Positions 19,458 through 27,895 of a stretch of 64,000 nt of DNA are shown here, piece by piece. The DNA comes from Pseudocitrobacter vendiensis (GTDB lineage Bacteria; Pseudomonadota; Gammaproteobacteria; Enterobacterales; Enterobacteriaceae). The notes below the pieces were generated by a model. The model was given only the letters and a program-made list of their open reading frames with translations, was not told where the DNA came from and made no database searches. Positions within the stretch are counted from its first letter, which is position 1; every line of letters starts with the position of its first letter. The DNA lies in contig NZ_CALSBS010000001.1 in assembly GCF_943590815.1 (NCBI RefSeq), forward strand, positions 62,001 to 126,000, read 5' to 3'. Both the position numbers and the translations under genes were made by a program.

Positions 19458-21068
19458 ATGTCTGTGGAATTTACCCGCTGGCCAGCGGACCTGGCGGCAC
19501 GCTACCGTGAAAAAGGCTACTGGCAGGATCTGCCGCTGACCGATATTTTGACCCGCCATGCGAATAGCGATGCCGTTGCGGTCATTGATGGCGAACGTGA
19601 AATCACCTATCGCCAGCTTAATCAGGCGGTCGATAACCTGGCATCGGCGCTTCAGCGCCAGGGGCTGAAACAGGGTGAAACGGCACTGGTACAGCTTGGC
19701 AATATCGTCGAGTTCTATATGACGCTGTTTGCGCTGCTGCGGATTGGCGTCGCGCCAGTGAATGCGCTGTTCAGCCATCAGCGCACCGAGCTGAATGCTT
19801 ATGCCGATCAAATCGAACCGTCGCTGCTGATTGCCGACCGCGCCCATGCTCTGTTTGCCGATGACAGTTTCCTGAACACCTTTATCGAAACCCATCCATC
19901 AGTACGTGTGGTGCTGCTGCGTGGCGGGGAAGGTGAGCACTCACTTGATGCGGCGCTGACGCAGGCGGCGGATAACTTCAGCGCCACGCCTACGCCTGCC
20001 GATGAAGTGGCGTTCTTCCAGCTTTCCGGCGGCAGCACCGGTACGCCGAAGCTGATTCCGCGTACGCATAACGATTACTACTACAGCATTCGCCGCAGTA
20101 ATGAAATCTGCAATTTCACCCCGGAAACCCGCTTCCTGTGCGCGATTCCATCGGCGCACAACTATGTCATGAGCTCGCCGGGTGCGCTGGGTGTGTTCCT
20201 GGCCGAAGGCACTGTAGTGCTGGCCGCCGACCCGAGCGCCACCCTCTGTTTCCCGCTGATTGAAAAGCATCAGGTGAATGTGGCTGCGCTGGTGCCGCCA
20301 GCCGTCAGCTTGTGGTTACAGGCTATCGCCGAGTGGGGCAGCAATACGTCGCTGCGTTCGCTGAAGCTGCTGCAGGTGGGCGGGGCGCGGCTTTCCGCTA
20401 CGCTTGCCGCACGTATTCCGGCAGAAATTGGCTGCCAGTTACAGCAAGTCTTCGGCATGGCGGAAGGGCTGGTGAACTACACCCGGCTGGATGATTCCCT
20501 GGAACGCATCATCAATACCCAGGGCCGCCCGATGTGTCCTGACGATGAAGTGTGGGTGGCTGATGAAAACGGCGAACCGCTGCCGCGTGGCGAAGTCGGT
20601 CGACTGATGACGCGTGGGCCCTATACCTTCCGCGGTTACTACAAAAGCCCGCAGCACAACGCCAGCGCCTTTGATGCTAACGGTTTTTATGGTTCCGGCG
20701 ATCTCATCTCCATTGATGAAGAGGGCTATATCACCGTTCAGGGGCGTGAAAAAGATCAGATCAACCGTGGCGGCGAGAAGATCGCCGCCGAAGAGATAGA
20801 AAACCTGCTGCTCAGGCATGAGTCGGTTGTCCACGCCGCGCTGGTCAGCATGGAAGACGATCTGATGGGGGAAAAAAGCTGCGCGTATTTGGTGGTGAAA
20901 GAACCGCTGCGCGCCGTTCAGGTTCGTCGTTTCCTGCGTGAGCAGGGCGTTGCTGATTTTAAATTGCCGGATCGCGTCGAGTGTGTGGATGAACTGCCGC
21001 TGACCCACGTCGGTAAAGTCGATAAAAAACAACTGCGTCAGTGGCTGGCTTCCCGCGCGCTGTGCTGA
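19458..21068 (+). CDS. entE: 2,3-dihydroxybenzoate-AMP ligase
   Basis: EntE adenylates 2,3-dihydroxybenzoate and loads it on the aryl carrier domain of EntB. The 536-residue protein is a stand-alone member of the ANL superfamily. It has the P-loop [19 protein letters not shown] near 190, [18 protein letters not shown] near 330, the hinge [14 protein letters not shown] near 430-443 and the catalytic Lys near the C-terminus in [12 protein letters not shown]. The ribosome binding site is AAGGAG. It lies 9 bp after entC and 13 bp before entB. Confidence 0.98.
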   Translation: MSVEFTRWPADLAARYREKGYWQDLPLTDILTRHANSDAVAVIDGEREITYRQLNQAVDNLASALQRQGLKQGETALVQLGNIVEFYMTLFALLRIGVAPVNALFSHQRTELNAYADQIEPSLLIADRAHALFADDSFLNTFIETHPSVRVVLLRGGEGEHSLDAALTQAADNFSATPTPADEVAFFQLSGGSTGTPKLIPRTHNDYYYSIRRSNEICNFTPETRFLCAIPSAHNYVMSSPGALGVFLAEGTVVLAADPSATLCFPLIEKHQVNVAALVPPAVSLWLQAIAEWGSNTSLRSLKLLQVGGARLSATLAARIPAEIGCQLQQVFGMAEGLVNYTRLDDSLERIINTQGRPMCPDDEVWVADENGEPLPRGEVGRLMTRGPYTFRGYYKSPQHNASAFDANGFYGSGDLISIDEEGYITVQGREKDQINRGGEKIAAEEIENLLLRHESVVHAALVSMEDDLMGEKSCAYLVVKEPLRAVQVRRFLREQGVADFKLPDRVECVDELPLTHVGKVDKKQLRQWLASRALC

Positions 21069-21081
21069 AGGAGAGAACAGA

Positions 21082-21936
21082 ATGGCTATTCCAAAATTAA
21101 AGGGTTACCCACTGCCGACGGCAATGGAGCTTCCGGATAACAAAGTGAGCTGGGCGTTTGAGCCTGAGCGCGCGGCGCTGCTTATCCATGATATGCAGGA
21201 ATATTTCCTCAACTTCTGGGGCGATAACAGCGAAATGATGGAAACCGTGGTAGCGAATATCGCTGCGCTGCGTGATTTCTGTAAAAAGAATAATATTCCG
21301 GTCTACTACACCGCCCAGCCGAAAGAGCAGAGCGATGAAGATCGCGCCCTGCTGAATGATATGTGGGGGCCTGGCCTGACCCGTTCGCCTGAGCAGCAAA
21401 AAATTGTTGCCGCGCTGGCGCCAGACGAAGCGGATACGGTGCTGGTAAAGTGGCGCTACAGCGCGTTCCACCGCTCGCCGCTGGAGCTGATGCTGAAAGA
21501 GACGGGCCGCAATCAACTGATCATTACCGGCGTGTATGCGCACATTGGCTGCATGACCACCGCGACCGACGCGTTCATGCGTGATATCAAGCCGTTCTTT
21601 GTCGCTGACGCGCTGGCGGACTTCAGCCGTGAAGAGCATTTGATGTCGCTGAACTATGTCGCCGGGCGCAGTGGTCGCGTGGTAATGACGGATGAACTGC
21701 TCCCTTCCATTCCAGCCAGCAAATCCGCACTGCGAACGCTGGTGCTGCCGCTGCTGGATGAATCCGACGAGCCGATGGATGATGAGAACCTGATCGACTA
21801 CGGCCTGGATTCCGTGCGCATGATGGCGCTGGCGGCGCGCTGGCGTAAGGTGTACGGCGATATCGATTTTGTGATGCTGGCGAAAAACCCGACGATTGAT
21901 GCCTGGTGGGCGCTGCTTTCCCGCGAGGTGAAGTGA
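21082..21936 (+). CDS. entB: Isochorismatase / aryl carrier protein
   Basis: EntB is bifunctional. The N-terminal isochorismatase domain (about 1-210) makes 2,3-dihydro-2,3-dihydroxybenzoate. The C-terminal aryl carrier domain (about 212-284) holds DHB as a thioester for EntF. Visible landmarks are [10 protein letters not shown] (Asp37), [28 protein letters not shown] and the carrier motif YGLDSVRM with phosphopantetheine Ser244. Length matches E. coli EntB within one or two residues. Its TGA shares a base with the entA ATG (TGATG), so translation is coupled. Confidence 0.98.
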   Translation: MAIPKLKGYPLPTAMELPDNKVSWAFEPERAALLIHDMQEYFLNFWGDNSEMMETVVANIAALRDFCKKNNIPVYYTAQPKEQSDEDRALLNDMWGPGLTRSPEQQKIVAALAPDEADTVLVKWRYSAFHRSPLELMLKETGRNQLIITGVYAHIGCMTTATDAFMRDIKPFFVADALADFSREEHLMSLNYVAGRSGRVVMTDELLPSIPASKSALRTLVLPLLDESDEPMDDENLIDYGLDSVRMMALAARWRKVYGDIDFVMLAKNPTIDAWWALLSREVK

Positions 21937-22691
21937 TGAGCGGCTTCGATTTCAACGGCAAAACGGTGTGGGTCACCGGCGCGGGCAGAGGCATTGGTTT
22001 TGCTACTGCGCAGGCGTTTGTCGAGGCTGGCGCAACGGTGGTGGGGTTTGATCTCGCTTTTGCCGACGAGGTGTATCCTTTTACCACGCAGGCGCTGGAT
22101 GTTTCTGATGCGCGTCAGGTGGCAGAGGTGTGTGAGCGCCTGCTCGCGACCACGCCGCGTCTTGACGTGCTGGTAAATGCGGCCGGTATTCTGCGCATGG
22201 GGGCGACAGATGCATTGAGCATTGACGACTGGCAGCAGACTTTTGCGGTCAACGTCGGCGGCGCATTCAACCTCTTTCAGCAGACCATGGCGACGTTCCG
22301 CCAGCAGCAGGGTGGGGCGATTGTTACCGTGGCATCCGACGCCGCGCATACGCCGCGTATCGGCATGAGCGCCTACGGCGCGTCGAAAGCGGCGCTGAAA
22401 AGCCTGGCGCTCACGGTGGGCCTCGAACTGGCGGGTTCCGGCGTGCGCTGTAATCTGGTCTCGCCGGGATCGACGGATACCGATATGCAGCGCGGAATGT
22501 GGCAAAGCGACGATGCCGAACAGCAGCGTATTCGCGGCTTCGGCGAACAATTTAAACTCGGCATTCCGCTGGGGAAAATCGCACAACCGCAGGAAATTGC
22601 TAACACAGTGCTGTTCCTCGCCTCTGATTACGCCAGCCATATCACGTTGCAGGACATCGTGGTTGACGGCGGCTCGACGCTGGGGGCCTGA
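21936..22691 (+). CDS. entA: 2,3-dihydro-2,3-dihydroxybenzoate dehydrogenase
   Basis: EntA oxidises 2,3-dihydro-DHB to DHB with NAD+, completing the aryl precursor. The 251-residue product is a classical short-chain dehydrogenase: [11 protein letters not shown] near 13-23 for the dinucleotide, VNAAGILR near 80, the catalytic YGASKAALK near 145 and [11 protein letters not shown] near 175. The start at 21936 gives the E. coli-like N-terminus ([15 protein letters not shown]) and overlaps the entB stop. entH follows after one base. Confidence 0.97.
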   Translation: MSGFDFNGKTVWVTGAGRGIGFATAQAFVEAGATVVGFDLAFADEVYPFTTQALDVSDARQVAEVCERLLATTPRLDVLVNAAGILRMGATDALSIDDWQQTFAVNVGGAFNLFQQTMATFRQQQGGAIVTVASDAAHTPRIGMSAYGASKAALKSLALTVGLELAGSGVRCNLVSPGSTDTDMQRGMWQSDDAEQQRIRGFGEQFKLGIPLGKIAQPQEIANTVLFLASDYASHITLQDIVVDGGSTLGA

Positions 22692-22692
22692 G

Positions 22693-23106
22693 ATGATCTG
22701 GAAACGTCATTTATCGCTCGAAGAACTCAACGCTACCAGCCTGAATACGATGGTGGCGCATCTGGGGATTGTTTACACCCATCTCGGGGATGACATTCTC
22801 GAAGCGGAAATGCCGGTGGATGCGCGCACTCATCAGCCGTTTGGCCTGCTGCACGGTGGCGCCTCGGCGGCGCTGGCTGAAACGCTGGGGTCGATGGCAG
22901 GTTTTATGATGACTCGCGACGGTCAGTGTGTGGTAGGAACAGAACTTAACGCCTCACATCACCGCCCGGTCTCACAGGGTAAAGTGCGCGGTGTCTGCCG
23001 CCCGCTGCATTTAGGTCGGCAAAGCCAAAGCTGGGAAATCGTCGTGTTCGATGAACAAGGACGACGCTGCTGCACCTGCCGTTTGGGGACGGCGGTGATC
23101 GGCTAG
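22693..23106 (+). CDS. entH: Proofreading thioesterase of enterobactin synthesis
   Basis: EntH (YbdB) is a hotdog-fold thioesterase that clears wrongly loaded aryl groups from EntB. The 137-residue protein has the hotdog motif [14 protein letters not shown] near 54-67, with the catalytic acid Glu in that helix, and the LNASHHRPV segment. The ATG at 22693 is preceded by the entA stop and gives the E. coli length. It is the last gene of the entCEBAH unit and is followed by a REP element. Confidence 0.95.
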   Translation: MIWKRHLSLEELNATSLNTMVAHLGIVYTHLGDDILEAEMPVDARTHQPFGLLHGGASAALAETLGSMAGFMMTRDGQCVVGTELNASHHRPVSQGKVRGVCRPLHLGRQSQSWEIVVFDEQGRRCCTCRLGTAVIG

Positions 23107-23111
23107 ATTAG

Positions 23112-23210
23112 CACTGAATTGCCCGATGGCGCTGCGCTTATCGGGCCTACGGTTTGTGGAAATTCGTAGGCCGGGAAAGCGAAAGCGCCACCCGGCAAAC
23201 CCGCGACAGA
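23112..23210. repeat. BIME: two inverted REP units after entH
   Basis: TGCCCGATGGCGCTGCGC with TATCGGGCCTAC and, in inverse orientation, GTAGGCCGGGAAAGCG with GCCACCCGGCAAAC form a paired REP element. It lies between entH and cstA and probably marks the 3' end of the ent transcript. Confidence 0.85.
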
Positions 23211-23386
23211 CTTCACTCATCCTGCTTGTTTTTACACTTCTTTTCGCCACTAAAGTGATCCCGTTAACAATGTGATGTAAATACGTAGTGTTCTTGTTGT
23301 ACTTATTGGTTTCTGAGTTGTTAAATCAAACCTGTTTATACAGAAATAAAATGTAACATTCTCAGCGACTCACACGGACAACATCT

Positions 23387-25492
23387 ATGAACAATTCAGG
23401 GAAATACCTCACATGGGCATTGCTCTCCATTGTCGGAGCGTTTGCCCTGGGCTACATAGCCCTCAATCGTGGTGAACAGATTAACGCCCTTTGGATAGTG
23501 GTGGCGTCAGTTTGTATCTATCTGATTGCTTATCGTTTTTATGGCCGCTATATCGCCAAAAATGTGCTGGCGGTTGACCCAACGCGTATGACGCCTGCCG
23601 TGCGTCATAACGATGGGCTGGATTATGTACCGACCGACAAGAAAGTGCTGTTCGGTCACCATTTTGCGGCGATTGCCGGGGCGGGGCCGCTGGTGGGCCC
23701 GGTGCTGGCGGCGCAGATGGGGTATCTGCCCGGGATGATCTGGATCCTCGCGGGCGTGGTGCTTGCCGGTGCGGTGCAGGATTTTATGGTGCTTTTTGTC
23801 TCCACGCGCCGCGATGGTCGTTCACTGGGTGAACTGGTGAAGGAGGAGATGGGGCCAACCGCCGGGGTTATCGCGTTGATTGCCACCTTTATGATCATGG
23901 TGATTATTCTGGCGGTACTGGCGATGATCGTGGTGAAAGCCCTGACACACAGCCCATGGGGAACCTACACCGTAGCGTTTACCATTCCGCTGGCGCTGTT
24001 TATGGGGATCTACATTCGCTATCTGCGCCCGGGGCGCATTGGCGAAGTCTCCGTCATTGGCCTGTTCTTCCTGATATTTGCCATTATTTCTGGCGGTTGG
24101 GTGGCAGAAAGTGAAACCTGGGCACCGTGGTTTGATTTCACAGGTGTCCAGTTGACCTGGATGCTGGTGGGCTATGGTTTCGTGGCGGCGGTATTGCCGG
24201 TGTGGTTGCTGCTGGCGCCGCGTGATTACCTTTCTACCTTCCTGAAAATCGGTACCATTGTTGGGCTGACTGTTGGCATTCTGATTATGCGCCCGACGCT
24301 GACCATGCCTGCACTGACCAAGTTTGTCGATGGCACCGGCCCGGTGTGGACCGGCAACCTGTTCCCATTCCTGTTTATCACCATCGCCTGTGGCGCGGTG
24401 TCGGGCTTCCATGCGCTGATTGCTTCAGGCACCACGCCGAAGATGCTGGCGAATGAAGGCCAGGCGTGCCTGATTGGCTATGGCGGGATGTTGATGGAAT
24501 CCTTCGTCGCGATTATGGCGCTGGTTTCTGCCTGTATCATCGACCCGGGTGTCTATTTTGCGATGAATAGCCCGATGGCGATGCTGGCGCCGGCAGGCAC
24601 TGTCGATGTGGTGGCTTCTGCTGCACAGGTGGTGAGTAGCTGGGGCTTTACGGTGACGCCGGAAACCCTGAACCATATTGCCAATGAAGTGGGTGAGCAG
24701 TCGATTATCTCGCGTGCGGGCGGTGCGCCGACGCTGGCAGTCGGCATGGCGTACATTCTGCACGGCGCGCTTGGCGGCCTGATGGATGTGTCATTCTGGT
24801 ATCACTTCGCTATTTTGTTTGAAGCGCTGTTTATCCTGACGGCGGTGGACGCCGGTACCCGTGCGGCGCGCTTTATGTTGCAGGATCTGCTGGGCGTCAT
24901 TAACCCGAACCTGAAGAGGACGGACTCGCTGCCCGCAAACCTGCTGGCGACGGCGCTTTGCGTGCTGGCGTGGGGCTACTTCCTCCACCAGGGCGTGGTT
25001 GACCCGTTAGGCGGGATTAACACCCTGTGGCCGCTGTTTGGTATCGCTAACCAGATGCTGGCAGGTATGGCGCTGATGCTGTGCGCGGTGGTACTGTTTA
25101 AGATGAAACGCCAACGCTATGCGTGGGTGGCACTGGTGCCAACGGCCTGGCTGCTGGTATGTACGCTGACGGCTGGCTGGCAGAAAGCGTTCAGCCCGGA
25201 CGTGCGTGTGGGCTTCCTGGCTATCGCCAATAAATTCCAGGCGATGATCGACAGCGGGGCGATTCCGCCGCAGTACACGGAATCCCAGTTGGCTCAACTG
25301 GTGTTTAACAACCGTCTGGATGCTGGCCTGACCATCTTCTTTATGGTAGTGGTTGTGGTGCTGGCGCTGTTCTCGATTAAGACCGCACTGGCGGCTCTGA
25401 AAGAGGACAAACCGACGGCGAAAGAAACGCCTTATGAGCCAATGCCGGAAAACCTGGAAGAGATTGTGACCCAGGCGAAAGGGGCGCATTGA
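23387..25492 (+). CDS. cstA: Carbon starvation protein A, pyruvate/peptide transporter
   Basis: CstA is a large inner-membrane carrier induced on carbon starvation. The E. coli protein takes up peptides and pyruvate. The 701-residue product has the same length and about 18 predicted hydrophobic segments. The first cytoplasmic region carries DGLDYVPTDKKVLFGHHFAAI near 76-96 (given here in parts: DGLDYVPTDK, KVLFGHHFAAI). In E. coli cstA is activated by cAMP-CRP and its leader is bound by CsrA. Here an ACGGACA sequence just before the ATG is a plausible CsrA contact and weak ribosome binding site. ybdD follows after a palindromic repeat. Confidence 0.97.
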   Translation: MNNSGKYLTWALLSIVGAFALGYIALNRGEQINALWIVVASVCIYLIAYRFYGRYIAKNVLAVDPTRMTPAVRHNDGLDYVPTDKKVLFGHHFAAIAGAGPLVGPVLAAQMGYLPGMIWILAGVVLAGAVQDFMVLFVSTRRDGRSLGELVKEEMGPTAGVIALIATFMIMVIILAVLAMIVVKALTHSPWGTYTVAFTIPLALFMGIYIRYLRPGRIGEVSVIGLFFLIFAIISGGWVAESETWAPWFDFTGVQLTWMLVGYGFVAAVLPVWLLLAPRDYLSTFLKIGTIVGLTVGILIMRPTLTMPALTKFVDGTGPVWTGNLFPFLFITIACGAVSGFHALIASGTTPKMLANEGQACLIGYGGMLMESFVAIMALVSACIIDPGVYFAMNSPMAMLAPAGTVDVVASAAQVVSSWGFTVTPETLNHIANEVGEQSIISRAGGAPTLAVGMAYILHGALGGLMDVSFWYHFAILFEALFILTAVDAGTRAARFMLQDLLGVINPNLKRTDSLPANLLATALCVLAWGYFLHQGVVDPLGGINTLWPLFGIANQMLAGMALMLCAVVLFKMKRQRYAWVALVPTAWLLVCTLTAGWQKAFSPDVRVGFLAIANKFQAMIDSGAIPPQYTESQLAQLVFNNRLDAGLTIFFMVVVVVLALFSIKTALAALKEDKPTAKETPYEPMPENLEEIVTQAKGAH

Positions 25493-25499
25493 TAGATGC

Positions 25500-25603
25500 C
25501 CTCACCCTAACCCTCCCCCTCAGGGAGAGGGGACCGACCGAGCTCATTGTGACATTTGCGTCGGTTTTCGCCCTCTCCCTGTGGGAGAGGGCGGGGTGAG
25601 GGG
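25500..25603. repeat. CCCTC-type intergenic palindrome between cstA and ybdD
   Basis: The element begins CCCTCACCCTAACCCTCCC and ends with GGGAGAGGGCGGGGTGAGGG, so its ends are long imperfect inverted repeats. It has an internal, partly paired middle. It looks like a small non-autonomous palindromic repeat transcribed within the cstA-ybdD unit. Short relatives lie at 2145-2172 and 10014-10033. Confidence 0.75.
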
Positions 25604-25635
25604 AACAAAACGCACCAACTCAACGAGAATTCACC

Positions 25636-25833
25636 ATGTTCGACACATTATCAAAAGCAGGAAAATATTTAGGCCAGGCCGCAAAAATGATGATTGGCGT
25701 GCCGGATTACGACAACTATGTCGAGCATATGCGTGTTACACACCCTGACCAGACGCCAATGACCTATGAAGAGTTTTTCCGCGATCGTCAGGATGCTCGC
25801 TACGGCGGAAAAGGTGGCGCGCGCTGCTGTTAA
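25636..25833 (+). CDS. ybdD: YbdD/YjiX family protein, CstA partner
   Basis: This 65-residue protein is the small companion of CstA; YjiX is its paralogue beside the related transporter BtsT. The conserved core [15 protein letters not shown] then [23 protein letters not shown] is present, ending in two cysteines. The family is thought to be needed for carrier function, but its biochemical role is not settled. The ribosome binding site is ACGAGA. Its stop overlaps the stop of the convergent antitoxin gene by four bases. Confidence 0.9.
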   Translation: MFDTLSKAGKYLGQAAKMMIGVPDYDNYVEHMRVTHPDQTPMTYEEFFRDRQDARYGGKGGARCC

Positions 25834-26234
25834 CCCTCTTTTGGCAGATACAGGCTGATTTGTTCCTGTTTACAGCCGTAAATTGCCGCCAGTTTCTCAC
25901 GCGTGCGTTTTTGCGGGCGGGATTCAGGAGATTCGAGTTGTGATACGGCAGACTGGCTAATACCCAGTTTCTCCGCCACGTCCTTTTGTGATAAGCCGCA
26001 ATGTATGCGCCAGGCCGCCTGTAAGCTTACGCCTTCTTTATCCATGATGTCGCACACGATTCCGGGCAGACTGGTGTTGTCATCGTCATCATGTTCGCAG
26101 GGGATATCTTCCCATTCATCGTCATCGTCGCTTGTGGACTCAGCCAGTTGCAAACGCAGGCGATAATATTCGTCGTAAGGGATCACAACGTACTGCGGTT
26201 TCCCGTTTTCATCCTTAATTAGCTGAATAGCCAT
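25830..26234 (-). CDS. Antitoxin with Phd-like N-terminus and XRE/HTH C-terminus
   Basis: This 134-residue protein is the probable antitoxin of the overlapping RelE-like toxin. Residues 1-30 ([19 protein letters not shown]) look like the start of Phd/YefM or YgiT-type antitoxins. Residues 36-52 are an Asp/Glu-rich linker. Residues 78-102 are a helix-turn-helix of the XRE family ([20 protein letters not shown]). The gene follows the toxin gene and overlaps it by 20 bp, the HigBA-like order. A perfect palindrome upstream of the toxin is the likely operator. The pair is absent from the matching place in E. coli K-12. The function is inferred from family and context. Confidence 0.8.
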   Translation of the reverse strand: MAIQLIKDENGKPQYVVIPYDEYYRLRLQLAESTSDDDDEWEDIPCEHDDDDNTSLPGIVCDIMDKEGVSLQAAWRIHCGLSQKDVAEKLGISQSAVSQLESPESRPQKRTREKLAAIYGCKQEQISLYLPKEG

Positions 26235-26508
26235 AGGGTGCCTTCTCCTCGTGCAGATATGTCGTCGTAGTTCTGCGCTTCACGGCCACAATGTAGCAGG
26301 TGTTTTCGTCGTCTATCACCGTAAAAACAATGCGATAGTCGCCCACGCGCAGGCGATAGTGGTCCTTTGGTGTAGAAAGCTTAACGAGATCGGGCATCGG
26401 TGCGTTTCGGTCATTTAACGCCATTATCTTCTCAGTGACCTTTAGCCGATATCTCACATCAATGCTGTCTAACTGCCGCCTTGCCACTCTTGACCAGGTA
26501 ATAATCAT
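26215..26508 (-). CDS. RelE/ParE-superfamily toxin
   Basis: This 97-residue protein has the small basic RelE/ParE fold pattern: an N-terminal strand and helix (WSRVARRQLDSIDVRYRLKV), then LSTPKDHYRLRVGDYRIVFTVIDDENTCYIVAVKRR, the usual beta-sheet core with conserved Arg and Tyr (RVGDYRIVF). RelE-type members cut mRNA on the ribosome; ParE-type members hit gyrase. The sequence favours the RelE side (closing KRR/Tyr segment), but I cannot separate them firmly. It is the first gene of the pair, with a perfect 14-bp inverted repeat 46 bp upstream. Confidence 0.85.
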   Translation of the reverse strand: MIITWSRVARRQLDSIDVRYRLKVTEKIMALNDRNAPMPDLVKLSTPKDHYRLRVGDYRIVFTVIDDENTCYIVAVKRRTTTTYLHEEKAPYGYSAN

Positions 26509-26554
26509 CCTGTACCTCCACTGTACGCTTACGTTTTTAATAAGTAAAATATAA

Positions 26555-26586
26555 GTTTATTAGAAAATAAAAATTTTCTAATAAAC
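26555..26586. promoter_or_regulatory. Perfect 14-bp inverted repeat, likely toxin-antitoxin operator
   Basis: GTTTATTAGAAAAT and ATTTTCTAATAAAC are exact inverse complements separated by AAAA. The palindrome lies 46 bp before the toxin start in an AT-rich stretch. Its symmetry suits binding by an HTH dimer, presumably the antitoxin, for autoregulation. It could also form a hairpin, but there is no adjacent U-tract suggesting a terminator. Confidence 0.7.
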
Positions 26587-26692
26587 GCTACGATAAGCAA
26601 GATTAGGGAGAGGGGGAAGGGGCAAAAGGCAAGGCTTCGCGCAGGTTCGCAAAAGCCTCTGTCAACTGACAGAAGCTTGCACATGCAGTGGA

Positions 26693-27781
26693 TTAACCGG
26701 CGAAGTTTTCTACTTTTTCAAAGGCCGCAAATAGCGTGTCTGGCGTGAGTTCGACGGGCAGGAAATGAATGGATTCCACCGGGCGCAGCGTGTGGGCGAT
26801 GACCTTATCCAGCTCTTCTCGGTTGTGAATATCCACCTCAAGCTGCGCAAGCGTAGTGGGTAAATGGAAGCGCTTGTAGGCATGAATCAGTTGCGCCAGT
26901 ACATCGTCCTGGCCGAGCAGGGCGCTTTGAACCAGAATGCCGTAAGCGACTTTGGTGCCGTGGAGAAACTTCTCCGTCTGGGGCAGTACGGTGAGGCCGT
27001 TATGCACCGCATGCGCTGCGGCAACGCGGGTGAAGCGCTCGCCCAGGCCGCCAACCATACCGCCGCCCGCGATGATGGCATCCACTACGTCGCGAAAGGC
27101 CTGTGTTACGTTTCCTTGCTGCTGATCAATGAGCGCCTGCTCGCTGCTATCGAGAAGCACATCCCGAATCGCCAGCGCGCCATTAATGCCCAGGCGTACT
27201 GTCAGCGGCAGCGTTTCCGGTTGCGGGGCGAGAACCACGGCTTCGTACCATTTTGCTAAGGTATCGCCAATGCCTGCCAGCAGATATTCCGCCGGCGCGT
27301 TGAGGATAATGCGCGGCTCGACCAGCACCAGGAAGTTTGCATCGTCGAAAATTTCAAAATGCAGCGCCTGACCGGCATCGTTATACCACACGGAAAGCGG
27401 CGTCCACGCGGCGCAAGTCGCGGCGATAGTTGGGATAGCGACAAACGGTAAATTCAGTCGGCGTGCAACGGCTTTCACCGTATCAAGCAACGCGCCGCCG
27501 CCTACGCCAATGACAACGCTATGGTTATCGCCAGCCTGTGCGACCAGTGCGTTCACATCCCGTTCGCTACAGTGGCCGGTGAACAAAATCTGCGTAGCGC
27601 CCGGCGCGCTGGCGCATTCCGGCAGATAAGGGCGTGCGCCTGCAATGGCTTTTTCACCGTAAATCCATATTGCGCGGGAGAGTTGCTCCGGGCTGAAAAA
27701 ATCGTTGAGACGTTGCAGGCTGTCGGGGTGCGAGAAGTAGTTAGCGGGGCCGGGGACCACGCGAATATCTGTTTGATTCAT
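26693..27781 (-). CDS. ybdH: Hydroxycarboxylate dehydrogenase A, iron-alcohol-dehydrogenase family
   Basis: YbdH (HcxA) is an NAD(P)H-dependent 2-oxoacid reductase of the glycerol-dehydrogenase-like family. The E. coli enzyme reduces 2-oxobutyrate and 2-oxoglutarate. The 362-residue product has the nucleotide-binding segment IGVGGGALLDTVKAVA (near 92-107), PTIAATCAAWTPLSVWY near 117-133 and a metal-site His in AAAHAVHNGL and TEKFLHGTKVAYG. The ribosome binding site is GAGG. It is divergent from ybdL with two MetJ boxes between them, so a role with the methionine-derived 2-oxoacid is plausible but inferred. Confidence 0.92.
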   Translation of the reverse strand: MNQTDIRVVPGPANYFSHPDSLQRLNDFFSPEQLSRAIWIYGEKAIAGARPYLPECASAPGATQILFTGHCSERDVNALVAQAGDNHSVVIGVGGGALLDTVKAVARRLNLPFVAIPTIAATCAAWTPLSVWYNDAGQALHFEIFDDANFLVLVEPRIILNAPAEYLLAGIGDTLAKWYEAVVLAPQPETLPLTVRLGINGALAIRDVLLDSSEQALIDQQQGNVTQAFRDVVDAIIAGGGMVGGLGERFTRVAAAHAVHNGLTVLPQTEKFLHGTKVAYGILVQSALLGQDDVLAQLIHAYKRFHLPTTLAQLEVDIHNREELDKVIAHTLRPVESIHFLPVELTPDTLFAAFEKVENFAG

Positions 27782-27813
27782 AGATGTTGTGCCTCAGGGT
27801 ATTATTGTTTTAT

Positions 27814-27829
27814 AGACGTCTAAACGTCT
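27814..27829. promoter_or_regulatory. Two tandem MetJ met-boxes between ybdH and ybdL
   Basis: AGACGTCT is a perfect 8-bp met-box and is followed directly by AAACGTCT (7 of 8). Two adjacent boxes are the minimum unit bound by MetJ dimers. They lie 4 bp before the ybdL -35 element and 33 bp upstream of the ybdH start, so both divergent genes could be repressed when S-adenosylmethionine is plentiful. Confidence 0.88.
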
Positions 27830-27832
27830 TGA

Positions 27833-27860
27833 TTGCCAAATACTAACATCGTGTTATAGT
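27833..27860 (+). promoter_or_regulatory. Probable sigma-70 promoter of ybdL
   Basis: TTGCCA (27833-27838) and TATAGT (27855-27860) are separated by 16 bp and lie 36 bp before the ybdL start. The met-boxes abut its upstream side. Confidence 0.6.
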
Positions 27861-27895
27861 GGCTTCAACACTGCATCACAGATGGAACAACAATA

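Noticed and set aside
18282-19895. 537-codon open frame on the minus strand across entC and entE
   Set aside because: It is antisense to two clear enterobactin genes, is rich in Arg, Gln and His as shadow frames in GC-rich DNA are, and has no recognisable domain or start signal.
23262-23290. CRP site upstream of cstA
   Set aside because: TGTGA is present, but the second half-site is poor, so I do not list it although CRP control of cstA is known in E. coli.
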